A stretch of 64,000 bases of DNA, taken from contig NZ_MPKW01000005.1 in the NCBI RefSeq assembly GCF_009729415.1, forward strand, positions 1 to 64,000, read 5' to 3'. Shown here piece by piece: positions 8,280 through 22,961 of this stretch. A program made the position numbers and the translations under genes. The notes beneath the pieces are model-generated. The model had not been told where the DNA came from and did not search any database. It saw nothing but the letters and a program-made list of their open reading frames with translations. The stretch's first letter is position 1, and each line of letters begins with the position of its first letter. The stretch comes from Mycolicibacterium sp. CBMA 234. GTDB taxonomy: Bacteria; Actinomycetota; Actinomycetes; Mycobacteriales; Mycobacteriaceae.

Positions 8280-10076
8280 ATGGCGCATCTATTGGGGGCT
8301 GAGGCCCTGCATCTCGAGTTTCCGACCCGTGTGGTTTTCGATTCGCTGACGGTCGGGATCGAGGAGGGCGACCGGATCGGCATCGTCGGCCGCAACGGCG
8401 ACGGCAAATCCAGTTTGCTGGCGATGCTGGGCGGGCGGCTGAAGCCCGACTCCGGCCGGGTCACTGTGCGCGGCGGCGTCCGCATCGGGATGCTCGACCA
8501 GGCCGACACCCTCGACCACACCGACACCGTCGGGCACGCCGTCGTCGGCGATGTCCCTGAGCACGAATGGGCCGGCGACCCGCGCGGCCGTGACGTCATC
8601 GCCGGCTTGCTGGGCGACCTCGACTGGAACGCGGTGATCGGCACGCTGTCCGGCGGGCAGCGTCGCCGCGTGGCACTGGCCCGACTGCTCGCCGGTGACG
8701 ACGACGTCCTGATCCTCGACGAACCGACCAACCACCTCGACGTCGAGGCAATCACCTGGCTGGCCGCGCACCTGAAGAAGCGCTGGGCCGCCAACGCCGG
8801 CGGCCTGCTGGTCGTGACCCACGATCGCTGGTTCCTTGATGAGGTCTGCACGGCCACGTGGGAGGTGCACGACCGCATCGTCGAACCGTTCGACGGCGGC
8901 TACGCGGCGTACATCCTGCAGCGGGTGGAACGGGACCGGCAGGCGGCCTCCTCTGAGGCGCGGCGGCAGAACCTGGCCCGGAAGGAACTTGCCTGGCTGC
9001 GCCGGGGTGCACCGGCGCGGACGTCGAAACCGAAATTCCGGATCGATGCTGCGAACGCGCTGATCGCCGACGTGCCCGAGATTCGTGACAAGGTGGCGCT
9101 GCAGTCGCTGGCGGTGACGCGGTTGGGCAAGCAGGTCGTCGATATTTTGGACGCCTCGGTGACCTACGGCGAACGGGAGGTGCTGCACGATGTCGAGTGG
9201 CGGATCGCGCCCGGCGAGCGCACCGGCATCCTCGGTGTCAACGGCGCCGGCAAGTCGACGCTGCTCGGATTGATCGACGGGTCGGTCGAACCGACCGGTG
9301 GCCGGGTCAAGCACGGCAAGACGGTGCAGATCGCCACCCTCACCCAGGGTGTGGAGAAGCTGGCCGAGCATCTCGACGAACCCGTGCGAGTGGTGCTGAG
9401 CCGGCTGGCCACGACCTATGCGTTCGGCTCCGGTTCCAAGGCACAGGAACTCACGCCGAGCCAGCTGCTGGAACGCCTCGGCTTCGCCAGCGCCCAGCTG
9501 TCCACGCCGGTAAAGGATCTGTCCGGCGGGCAGCTGCGCCGGCTGCAGTTGCTGCTGATCCTGCTGGAGCAGCCCAACGTGCTGATCCTCGATGAGCCGA
9601 CCAACGACCTCGACACCGACATGTTGGCGGCCATGGAGGATCTCCTGGACTCGTGGCCGGGCACGCTGATCGTGGTCAGCCACGACCGGTACTTCCTGGA
9701 GCGCGTCACCGATCAGCAGTTTGGCATCCTCGGCGGCCGGCTCCGTCACCTCCCCGGTGGCGTCGACGAATACCTGCGGCTGCGCGCCTCCCACGCGGCT
9801 CAAACCGGTACCGCCGCAACCAAACCGGCCGCGCCGGTGTCGGAGGGTTTGTCAGGGGCCGAATTGCGTGCGGCCCAAAAGGAACTCACGGCCATCGAGC
9901 GGCGGCTGGAGAAACTCGCCGGGCAGATCGACACTGCGCACCAGCGTCTCGCCGAGCACGACCAGGGCGATTACGAAGGGCTGCAACGCCTTACGGGCTC
10001 ACTGCGCGAACTCGAAACCGAGGTGACCGAGCTCGAGGAACGCTGGATGGAGCTGTCCGAGGAAGTCAGTAGCTGA
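8280..10076 (+). CDS. ABC-F family ATPase (Uup/EttA-like), Rv1473-like
   Basis: Soluble tandem ATPase of the ABC-F group, which act on ribosomes in translation control or antibiotic protection and lack membrane domains. Each half has a Walker A (GRNGDGKSS near 37-45; GVNGAGKST near 320), a signature (LSGGQRRR; LSGGQLRR) and Walker B (LILDEPTNHLD; LILDEPTNDLD). The linker between halves is basic (RRGAPARTSKPKFRIDAAN). The final 80 residues are a heptad-rich Uup-like coiled coil. 598 residues. It most resembles, from memory, mycobacterial Rv1473, described as a macrolide transport ATP-binding protein. Transcribed divergently from the lipase/acyl-CoA synthetase fusion. Confidence 0.92.
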   Translation: MAHLLGAEALHLEFPTRVVFDSLTVGIEEGDRIGIVGRNGDGKSSLLAMLGGRLKPDSGRVTVRGGVRIGMLDQADTLDHTDTVGHAVVGDVPEHEWAGDPRGRDVIAGLLGDLDWNAVIGTLSGGQRRRVALARLLAGDDDVLILDEPTNHLDVEAITWLAAHLKKRWAANAGGLLVVTHDRWFLDEVCTATWEVHDRIVEPFDGGYAAYILQRVERDRQAASSEARRQNLARKELAWLRRGAPARTSKPKFRIDAANALIADVPEIRDKVALQSLAVTRLGKQVVDILDASVTYGEREVLHDVEWRIAPGERTGILGVNGAGKSTLLGLIDGSVEPTGGRVKHGKTVQIATLTQGVEKLAEHLDEPVRVVLSRLATTYAFGSGSKAQELTPSQLLERLGFASAQLSTPVKDLSGGQLRRLQLLLILLEQPNVLILDEPTNDLDTDMLAAMEDLLDSWPGTLIVVSHDRYFLERVTDQQFGILGGRLRHLPGGVDEYLRLRASHAAQTGTAATKPAAPVSEGLSGAELRAAQKELTAIERRLEKLAGQIDTAHQRLAEHDQGDYEGLQRLTGSLRELETEVTELEERWMELSEEVSS

Positions 10077-10089
10077 GCGTGGTGGCCGG

Positions 10090-10833
10090 TTAGCGCTCAC
10101 GGCCATGTTGACGCCCGGGTGTGCTGCCCAGCGCGCGACGATAGGCATCGATGAATGCGCTCGGTGTTGCCCACCCGCACCGAACCGCCACACTGCTGAC
10201 GTCATGATGTTCCGCGAGCAGTACCAGTGCGTGTTGCAGGCGTAGTTGAGTTCGCCACTGCGGGTAGGTCATTGACAGGTCATCGCGGAACAGCCGGGAC
10301 AGGGTCCGCTCGCTTGCACCGACACGCTTGCTCAGTTCGGACAACGAGAGTGGCGTCGCCAGCGCCTCCGCTACCAATTCACATGCCTGCTTGAGACGTT
10401 CGTCGTGAGGGGTTGGCACCCACAGGCCAGCATGGGTATCGGCTGAACCTACTTCGTCATGTAACACGGCCAGCATGCGCAGATGTCGGCGCTTATCAGT
10501 TGGAGCGGCCGTCGAGCACGCGATGATGAGTTCGCGCATCAGCGGGTTGACCGTGAGAACCACCAGCTCCGGCGGGACATCGCGAAAACGCGCCGGGTCC
10601 AGGCCTACTGCATGCAATTGGGTGTGCCCATAAAGCCGATGCTCATGCCACTGGCCCACCGGTATCCAGATTGCGCGGTTCGGTGGTGTTATCCACGTAC
10701 CGGCGGGAGTAGTGACCGAGACCGCCCCTGTCGAGGGGTAAACGATCTGGTGCAGGACATGGTGATGGCGGTCGATCCGGCTTTTTGGCAGCAGTGATCG
10801 CGTCTCGGACACACCGTGGCGTATTTCCGACAT
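10090..10833 (-). CDS. AraC family transcriptional regulator
   Basis: 247 residues. The N-terminal half is a cupin-like ligand domain (HHHVLHQIVYPSTG, then PNRAIWIPVGQWHEHRLYG). The C-terminal 100 residues are a double helix-turn-helix of the AraC/XylS type (LSLSELSKRVGASERTLSRLFRDDLSMTYPQWRTQLRLQHAL... VRCGWATPSAFIDAYRRALG). Divergent from the FAD monooxygenase gene with 72 bp between start codons, so it very likely controls that gene; the inverted repeat at 10858-10874 is the candidate site. Confidence 0.92.
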   Translation of the reverse strand: MSEIRHGVSETRSLLPKSRIDRHHHVLHQIVYPSTGAVSVTTPAGTWITPPNRAIWIPVGQWHEHRLYGHTQLHAVGLDPARFRDVPPELVVLTVNPLMRELIIACSTAAPTDKRRHLRMLAVLHDEVGSADTHAGLWVPTPHDERLKQACELVAEALATPLSLSELSKRVGASERTLSRLFRDDLSMTYPQWRTQLRLQHALVLLAEHHDVSSVAVRCGWATPSAFIDAYRRALGSTPGRQHGRER

Positions 10834-10857
10834 ATCAGGGCAGATTATCGGAAGTTT

Positions 10858-10874
10858 CGACCACCTCGTGGTCG
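10858..10874. promoter_or_regulatory. Inverted repeat between araC-type gene and monooxygenase gene
   Basis: CGACCAC-CTC-GTGGTCG: perfect 7-bp arms with a 3-bp centre in the middle of the 72-bp divergent region. Possible operator for the adjacent AraC regulator. Confidence 0.4.
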
Positions 10875-10905
10875 ATAGCGTCGTGGTTGCCTGAAAGGAG
10901 CCACG

Positions 10906-12387
10906 ATGCCCGTGACCGCCACCGAGATACAGACCGTGCCATGTCCAGCAGGCGCTGGACCGTCGACGTCACATACAGAGGTTGCCATTGTGGGTGCCGG
11001 CCCGGTGGGACTGTTTCTCGCACGTGAGCTCGCCCTCGCCGGGATATCCGTTGTGGTGCTCGAAAAGAGCGCCAGCCGTAATCCGCATTCGAAAGCCACC
11101 TCCATTCAGGCGCGTACGATCGAGCTGCTGATCATGCGGGGCATCGCTCAACAGTTCTTGGACGCCGGAATCACAAAGCCGAGTTACCATTTCGGCGGTT
11201 TGACCAGACTGATCAACCTTGGCGGGGTCGATTCGCCCTTCCCCGCCACCCTGGTGCTACCGCAGTCGCGCACCGAGGAGTTCTTGGAGGCCGCGGCGAT
11301 AGCCGCCGGAGCCCGAGTGCTACGCGATCGTGAAGTCACCGGCCTGACGCAGGACGCCGACGGCGTCACCGTGAGAGCCTCCGACCGCACGGGCGCAAGC
11401 GAGATGGTCCGGGCCGCTTACGTTGTGGGCGCCGACGGGGCGCGCAGTGTCGTGCGCAAGCTCGGCGGATTTGAATTCGAGGGGTTCGCGGCGGACACAT
11501 TCGGCTATCTGCTGGATGCGCCACTGCGCAACCCGCCGTCTACCAACTACATTCACAACGCGCAGGGGTACCTGATGATCCTGCCGCTGTCGCACTCGCT
11601 GTATCGACTCGTCGGCATCGACAGCGATCCCCATGCGCCGGAACGGATCCCACGCTCCGAGGCTGCCATCAGGGAGTCAATTGCACGTATCGCCGGGACC
11701 GATCTGCAGATCGGGAAAACCGCGTGGATCTCACACTTCGGCAATACCACAAGGCAGGCAACGCAATATCGCAACGACCGGATTTTTCTGGTTGGCGACG
11801 CTGCGCACATCCATTTCCCGACCGGTGGCGTAGGACTCAATCTCGGACTTCAGGACGCCGCCAATCTCGGTTGGAAACTCGGCTATGCGTTGCGCGGGCA
11901 CATCTCTGCCGACGATCTCGATAGTTATCACGCTGAGCGGCATCCCGTTGGCGCCACTGTCCTGGAGTCAAGCTTGAGCCAGACAGCTCTCATGACCGCG
12001 TTCAGCCCACAGGGCCTGGCACTGCGCAATTGGCTCTGCCAACACATCGAAACGAACCCACAACTCGAACAGACTCTTGCCGAATACATTTCGGGAGCTG
12101 GAATTGCCTACCCTCGCAGCAGCGAGACTGACCATCCTCTGGTCGGCCGGCGCGTGCCCGATCTTGCACTCATCATCGACGGCCGGCCGACCTCGCTGTA
12201 CTCGTTGTTCGACCAGCCAGTACACGTCGGCATCGAATTCGACCCCGGCGCAATGACTTCGGTCCCACTGGGCCAACTGCCGGTACGTATCCACACTGCC
12301 GAGAAGATCGCGTCCTCAGAAGAACCATGGGCCGCAACACGCGCCCTGCTCATAAGGCCCGATGGATACCTCGCATGGGCGACCTAG
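10906..12387 (+). CDS. FAD-dependent aromatic monooxygenase
   Basis: 493-residue flavoprotein hydroxylase of the PheA/TfdB (FAD_binding_3) family that uses NAD(P)H and O2 to hydroxylate aromatic substrates. The FAD dinucleotide motif is VGAGPVGLFLARELALAG (about residues 29-46), the DG motif is VVGADGARS near 170, and the GD motif is RIFLVGDAAHIHFPTGG near 290. A thioredoxin-like C-terminal region of the family is short here. AAAGGAG precedes ATG 10906 at good spacing. The substrate is not evident; size and fold also fit rifampicin-type monooxygenases. Its 3' end overlaps the convergent HNH gene by 4 bp. Divergent AraC neighbour suggests inducible expression. Confidence 0.88.
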   Translation: MPVTATEIQTVPCPAGAGPSTSHTEVAIVGAGPVGLFLARELALAGISVVVLEKSASRNPHSKATSIQARTIELLIMRGIAQQFLDAGITKPSYHFGGLTRLINLGGVDSPFPATLVLPQSRTEEFLEAAAIAAGARVLRDREVTGLTQDADGVTVRASDRTGASEMVRAAYVVGADGARSVVRKLGGFEFEGFAADTFGYLLDAPLRNPPSTNYIHNAQGYLMILPLSHSLYRLVGIDSDPHAPERIPRSEAAIRESIARIAGTDLQIGKTAWISHFGNTTRQATQYRNDRIFLVGDAAHIHFPTGGVGLNLGLQDAANLGWKLGYALRGHISADDLDSYHAERHPVGATVLESSLSQTALMTAFSPQGLALRNWLCQHIETNPQLEQTLAEYISGAGIAYPRSSETDHPLVGRRVPDLALIIDGRPTSLYSLFDQPVHVGIEFDPGAMTSVPLGQLPVRIHTAEKIASSEEPWAATRALLIRPDGYLAWAT

Positions 12388-12749
12388 ACAGGCTCATCTG
12401 GACACGTCGCGTAGCTCGCCAGTTCCCTGGTGATGGTGGCTTTCCGAAGCAGAAACCTGCCCTCGTCCAACTTCTTTCGCCGCAGCCAGCCGGTCACCTC
12501 GAAATTGCACTTGCTGGCATTGCAGGACCGGCAGGCGGGCACGACGTTGTCGAGCGTGTATCGTCCGCCGCGCGAGATGGGCTGCACACAGTCTTTCTGC
12601 AGGTCTGCGTCGTCAGCCTCGCAATAGGCACAGCCACCCCAAATTTGTTGCAGCGCAGCCCATTGCTCGGTCGTGAGGTCATGGTCGACCTTCGCCATGC
12701 GACGCTTGCGACGTCGGGCGTACACCGCGGCGCGGCTGCGAGCTGGCAT
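12384..12749 (-). CDS. HNH endonuclease domain protein
   Basis: 121-residue HNH nuclease-fold protein. It has two zinc-type cysteine pairs (CAYC and CRSC) enclosing the core VQPISRGGRYTLDNVVPAC, where the usual first His is replaced by VQP; the usual HNH core would read xDHxxPxxxGG...NxxxxCxxCN, and the final CRSCNASK matches that. The N-terminus is strongly basic (RRRKRRMAK). No restriction or phage genes are adjacent. Could be a small nuclease of a former mobile element or a housekeeping HNH protein. Lies 27 nt from the end of argH on the same strand. Confidence 0.8.
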   Translation of the reverse strand: MPARSRAAVYARRRKRRMAKVDHDLTTEQWAALQQIWGGCAYCEADDADLQKDCVQPISRGGRYTLDNVVPACRSCNASKCNFEVTGWLRRKKLDEGRFLLRKATITRELASYATCPDEPV

Positions 12750-12776
12750 CCTGCGAGCCTACGGCCGCACGCGGGC

Positions 12777-14278
<1,502 letters not shown>

Positions 14279-14289
14279 GGTAAATGTGC

Positions 14290-15489
14290 TTACAGTCCCA
14301 GATCGCGCTTGGCGGAGATCTTGGAGCTCAGGCCGTGCAGCTGGACGAAGCCCTTGGCGGCGCTCTGGTCGAAGCTGTCGCCCTCGTCGTAGGTGGCGAG
14401 GTTGAAGTCGTACAGCGACTCGCCCGAGCGGCGGCCGTTGACGGTGATGTGGCCACCGTGCAGCAGCAGGCGGATGTCGCCGGAGACGTGCTGCTGGGTG
14501 TGCTCGACGAACGCCTCCAGCGAGGCCTTCAGCGGGCTGTACCAGAGACCGTCGTAGGTCAGCTCGCCCCACTTGCGGTCGACGCCACGCTTGTAGCGGC
14601 CCAGCTCACGCTCCAGGGTGACGTGCTCGAGCTCGGTGTGCGCGGTGATCAGCACCATGGCACCCGGGGCTTCGTAGATTTCGCGGGACTTGATGCCGAC
14701 CAGGCGGTCCTCGACGACGTCCAGGCGGCCGACGCCCTGCGCGCCGGCGCGGGTGTTGAGCTCCTGGATGATCTGCAGCACGCTCAGCGGGCGGCCGTCG
14801 ATGGCCACGGGGCGGCCCTTGTCGAAGCTGATGATCAGCTCGTCGGGGGTGTTGAAGTGGACCGTCGGGTCTTCGGTGTAGTCGTAGACGTCCTTGGTCG
14901 GCGCGTTCCACAGGTCCTCGAGGAAGCCGGTCTCGACGGCGCGGCCCCACACGTTCTGGTCGATGGAGAACGGCGACTTCTTGGTGACGTTGATCGGGAT
15001 GTTGTTCTCCTGCGCGAAGGCGATGGCCTTCTCGCGGGTCCAGGCGTAGTCGCGGACCGGGGCGATGACGTCCAGCTCGGGGGCCAGGGTGTTGAAGCCG
15101 ACCTCGAAGCGGACCTGGTCGTTGCCCTTGCCGGTGCACCCGTGCGCGACGACGGTGCCGCCGTGGCTGCGAGCGGCCTCGACGAGGTGCTTGACGATCA
15201 GCGGCCGGGAGATGGCCGACACCAGCGGGTACCGGTCCATGTACAGCGCGTTGGCTTTGATGGTGGGAAGGCAGTACTCGTCGGCGAACTCGTCGCGGGC
15301 ATCGACAACCACGGCCTCGACGGCGCCACAGTCGATGGCACGCTGACGGACCAGCTCCATGTCCTCACCGCCCTGACCCAAGTCGATGGCCACGGCGACG
15401 ACCTCTTTGCCGGTCTCCTTGCCGATCCAGCTGATCGCGACCGAGGTGTCCAGACCGCCGGAATACGCCAGGATGACGCGCTCAGACAT
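14290..15489 (-). CDS. argG: Argininosuccinate synthase
   Basis: Condenses citrulline and aspartate with ATP to give argininosuccinate. 399 residues, normal for the family. The P-loop of the N-type ATP pyrophosphatase fold, AYSGGLDTS, is at residues 8-16, and the citrulline/aspartate-binding segment [15 protein letters not shown] is near 115-129. ATG at 15489; a GGAG-rich region precedes it. 27 nt downstream of argR on the same strand. Confidence 0.98.
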   Translation of the reverse strand: MSERVILAYSGGLDTSVAISWIGKETGKEVVAVAIDLGQGGEDMELVRQRAIDCGAVEAVVVDARDEFADEYCLPTIKANALYMDRYPLVSAISRPLIVKHLVEAARSHGGTVVAHGCTGKGNDQVRFEVGFNTLAPELDVIAPVRDYAWTREKAIAFAQENNIPINVTKKSPFSIDQNVWGRAVETGFLEDLWNAPTKDVYDYTEDPTVHFNTPDELIISFDKGRPVAIDGRPLSVLQIIQELNTRAGAQGVGRLDVVEDRLVGIKSREIYEAPGAMVLITAHTELEHVTLERELGRYKRGVDRKWGELTYDGLWYSPLKASLEAFVEHTQQHVSGDIRLLLHGGHITVNGRRSGESLYDFNLATYDEGDSFDQSAAKGFVQLHGLSSKISAKRDLGL

Positions 15490-15516
15490 GTGTCAATCTC
15501 CTTCTTGTACTGCTAT

Positions 15517-18099
<2,583 letters not shown>

Positions 18100-18103
<4 letters not shown>

Positions 18104-18980
18104 GCGGGGGTTACCACCTTGGTTCCGGTGCCTTCGTCGGTGAACAACTCGACCAGGACACAGTGTTCGACCCGGCCGTCGATGACGTGGGCGCTGGGTA
18201 CCCCGTTCTGTACCGCCCGCAGGCAAGCCTCAATCTTGGGCACCATGCCGGATTCGAGCCTGGGTAGCAGCTGTTCCAGTGCGGCCGTGTCGATTTCGGT
18301 GACCAGCGACGTGCGGTCGGGCCAGTCGGTGTACAGGCCTTCGACGTCGGTGAGCATCAGCAGCTTCTCGGCGCCGAGCGCCTCGGCCAGAGCGGCCGCG
18401 GCGGTGTCGGCGTTGATGTTGTGCACCACACCGTCGGCATCTGGGGCGATTGTCGAGACCACCGGAATGCGTCCTGCAGCAATGAGATCGAGCACGGCGT
18501 CGGTGTTGACGTGCTCGACGTCGCCGACCAGTCCGATGTCGGTGAGCACGCCGTCGACCGTGACGCTGCGCCGCACCGCGGTGAACAGGTGCGCGTCCTC
18601 GCCGGTGATACCGACCGCGTACGGGCCGTGGGCGTTGATGAGGCCGACCAGTTCCCGGCCGACCTGACCGAACAGCACCATCCGCGCAATCTCGAGCACC
18701 TCAGGCGTGGTGACCCGGAAGCCGCCCTTGAAATCGCCTTCAATGCCAAGGCGTTTGAGCATCGCGCTGATCTGCGGGCCGCCGCCGTGAACAACCACCG
18801 GCTGGATGCCGCAGTTCCGCAGGAAGACCATATCTGCCGCGAAGGCCGCCTTGAGCACGTCGTCGGTCATGGCGTTACCGCCGTACTTCACCACAACGAT
18901 CTTGCCGTGCAACTGCTTCAGCCACGGCAGGGCTTCAGCGAGGACCGCGGCTTTGGTGTGGGTAGAGAGCCCGGCCGTCG

Positions 18981-18984
<4 letters not shown>
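18100..18984 (-). CDS. argB: Acetylglutamate kinase
   Basis: Phosphorylates N-acetylglutamate, the usual arginine feedback point. 294 residues from ATG 18984, which overlaps the argJ stop. The amino acid kinase fold shows VVKYGGNAM near residue 30-38, [10 protein letters not shown] near 63-72, [17 protein letters not shown] and the ATP-site VLTDVEGLY near 210. N-terminal helix [20 protein letters not shown] is the type found in arginine-sensitive hexameric enzymes. Confidence 0.97.
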
Positions 18985-21266
<2,282 letters not shown>

Positions 21267-21334
21267 ACATTTGTTCGGCAGGTTGACACCTGAACAATCC
21301 GGACGCGTAAGGCCTGCGCGGCGCGGGGCGAAAC

Positions 21335-22819
21335 TTATTCGGCTCGCCGCAGTACCGCGGGGATGGTCAACGCCAAGATCTTCAAGTCGAGGGAAAGTGA
21401 CCAGTTCTCGATGTAGTAGTTGTCCCACTCGGCGCGGTCGTCGATGGAGGTCTGCCCGCGTAGACCGTGGACCTGCGCCCAACCGGTGACACCGGCCCGC
21501 ACGCGATGCCGTTCACCGTAGCGCCTGATCTGCGCTTCGAACAGGTCCACAAACTCCGGCCGTTCAGGCCGAGGGCCGACCAGACTCATCTCCCCGCGCA
21601 GCACGTTGACAAACTGCGGCAGTTCGTCGAGTGACGTGGCGCGGAGAACCTTGCCGATCGTGGTTCGCCGGTCGAACCCTTCCACTCCACCGGGCGCCGA
21701 GCCGACTTTCGGCTCGAACTTGTCGCTGGATTCATCAGGCTCACGCATAGTGCGGAACTTCAGGCACCCGAAGACCCTGCCGTCACGGCCCACCCGCGAC
21801 TGGCGGAAGAAGACGGGCCCCGGCGAGGTGCATTTCACGAGCACCACGAGCGTCAGGAATATCGGTGAGATCAGCAGCAACAGCAGCGCTGACACCACCC
21901 GGTCGAAGACGTGTTTGACGGTGAACTGCCATCCTCGCGGATCCGTATGCGGCAGCGTGACCAGCGGGAGCCCGCCCACGTGTTCCACCCGGACCTTGGC
22001 GCCCGTGGTGTCGAACATTCGCGGCACCACCCACACGCGCAATCCGTTCAGGTTGGCGCTCCGGATAACGCGGGTCAGTACCTCGTCCGACGTCCTGGAG
22101 AACGCGATGACGATACCTTCGACAGCCGTCTGCCGGATGATCTCATCGAAGTCCGCCGGGGAACCGAGGTGCGGCACCACGGGTTTCGGGTCGCCCGGCT
22201 TACCGAACCACGGTTCGGCGTCAACGATGCCGACCGGCACCAGCCCATATTCGGGAGACGATTCCAGGCGGCTGATGACCTGGCCAGCAACATGACCATT
22301 GCCGACAATGAGGATCGGAGACACGAGGATCCCGCGCCGACGCAGACTGCGCTGAATGACAATCCGGATGAGCCGTCCGGCCGGCAGCAACAGCGAGGCG
22401 CATACCCAAAGCCTGACCAGCACGCGACCGGGATGCGCAAGCGCGCCGTCAAGGATCATGTCGCTCAGAAGCAGCATGCAAGCGAGCGCGATCGACGTCT
22501 CGATCGGCTCGATCTCATCGAGGAACCTGCGGTTGAGCGGGCGGCGATACGCCTTCCGCAATGCAAGCAAGACGATGAGCAACGGCGGGAAGAGAAGGTG
22601 GACCCAGAGCGGAGGAGAAACCGTGCCGGTCCGGACGCTCCACCATGCACCGAGAATCGTGGCCACCGACGCCGCCAACGCATCGATGCTCACCGTGATG
22701 ATGGTGCTCAGCGGATCAGTTCGGGCCCGCTCGGCAAAGGTCTTCTTTTTGGCGCGAGGTTTGCCGTTGTTTGTGGGCAGCACTGCCGCTGCCTCGGCAT
22801 CCGGGTTCCGTATCGCCAA
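21335..22819 (-). CDS. Polyprenyl-phosphate hexose-1-phosphate transferase
   Basis: Membrane enzyme that moves a sugar-1-phosphate from a nucleotide sugar to a polyprenyl phosphate to start glycan assembly (WcaJ/WbaP family). 494 residues: about five N-terminal membrane helices, a soluble nucleotide-binding-like middle domain (ILIVGNGHVAGQVISRLESS), and the C-terminal Bac_transf domain with KHVFDRVVS, FFRQSRVGRDGRVFGCLKFRTM, SLDELPQFVNVLRGEMSLVGPRPERPE and GVTGWAQVHGLRG. Start is uncertain: TTG 22819 is the longest, GTG 22783 has a GAGG at suitable distance. It stands alone between argC and pheT without other glycan genes, and has a 16-bp palindrome upstream. Confidence 0.9.
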   Translation of the reverse strand: MAIRNPDAEAAAVLPTNNGKPRAKKKTFAERARTDPLSTIITVSIDALAASVATILGAWWSVRTGTVSPPLWVHLLFPPLLIVLLALRKAYRRPLNRRFLDEIEPIETSIALACMLLLSDMILDGALAHPGRVLVRLWVCASLLLPAGRLIRIVIQRSLRRRGILVSPILIVGNGHVAGQVISRLESSPEYGLVPVGIVDAEPWFGKPGDPKPVVPHLGSPADFDEIIRQTAVEGIVIAFSRTSDEVLTRVIRSANLNGLRVWVVPRMFDTTGAKVRVEHVGGLPLVTLPHTDPRGWQFTVKHVFDRVVSALLLLLISPIFLTLVVLVKCTSPGPVFFRQSRVGRDGRVFGCLKFRTMREPDESSDKFEPKVGSAPGGVEGFDRRTTIGKVLRATSLDELPQFVNVLRGEMSLVGPRPERPEFVDLFEAQIRRYGERHRVRAGVTGWAQVHGLRGQTSIDDRAEWDNYYIENWSLSLDLKILALTIPAVLRRAE

Positions 22820-22859
22820 GTCTTGCTCAATTCACTCCGGGCGCCATCGATCGGTGCAG

Positions 22860-22875
22860 CGTAAATTAATTTACG
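22860..22875. promoter_or_regulatory. 16-bp perfect AT-rich palindrome upstream of the sugar transferase
   Basis: CGTAAATTAATTTACG is fully palindromic and strikingly AT-rich for this genome. It lies 41 bp before the TTG start of the sugar transferase and contains a TAAATT that could be a -10 box. A repressor or activator site is the likeliest reading. Confidence 0.5.
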
Positions 22876-22961
22876 CGGCAGATGATATGCCATGTTCCCT
22901 CGACCGAGTGCGTCTCGGGAATCCTCCCTGGTGGACGAAATAGGTTGTGCGCAAGCGCGTG

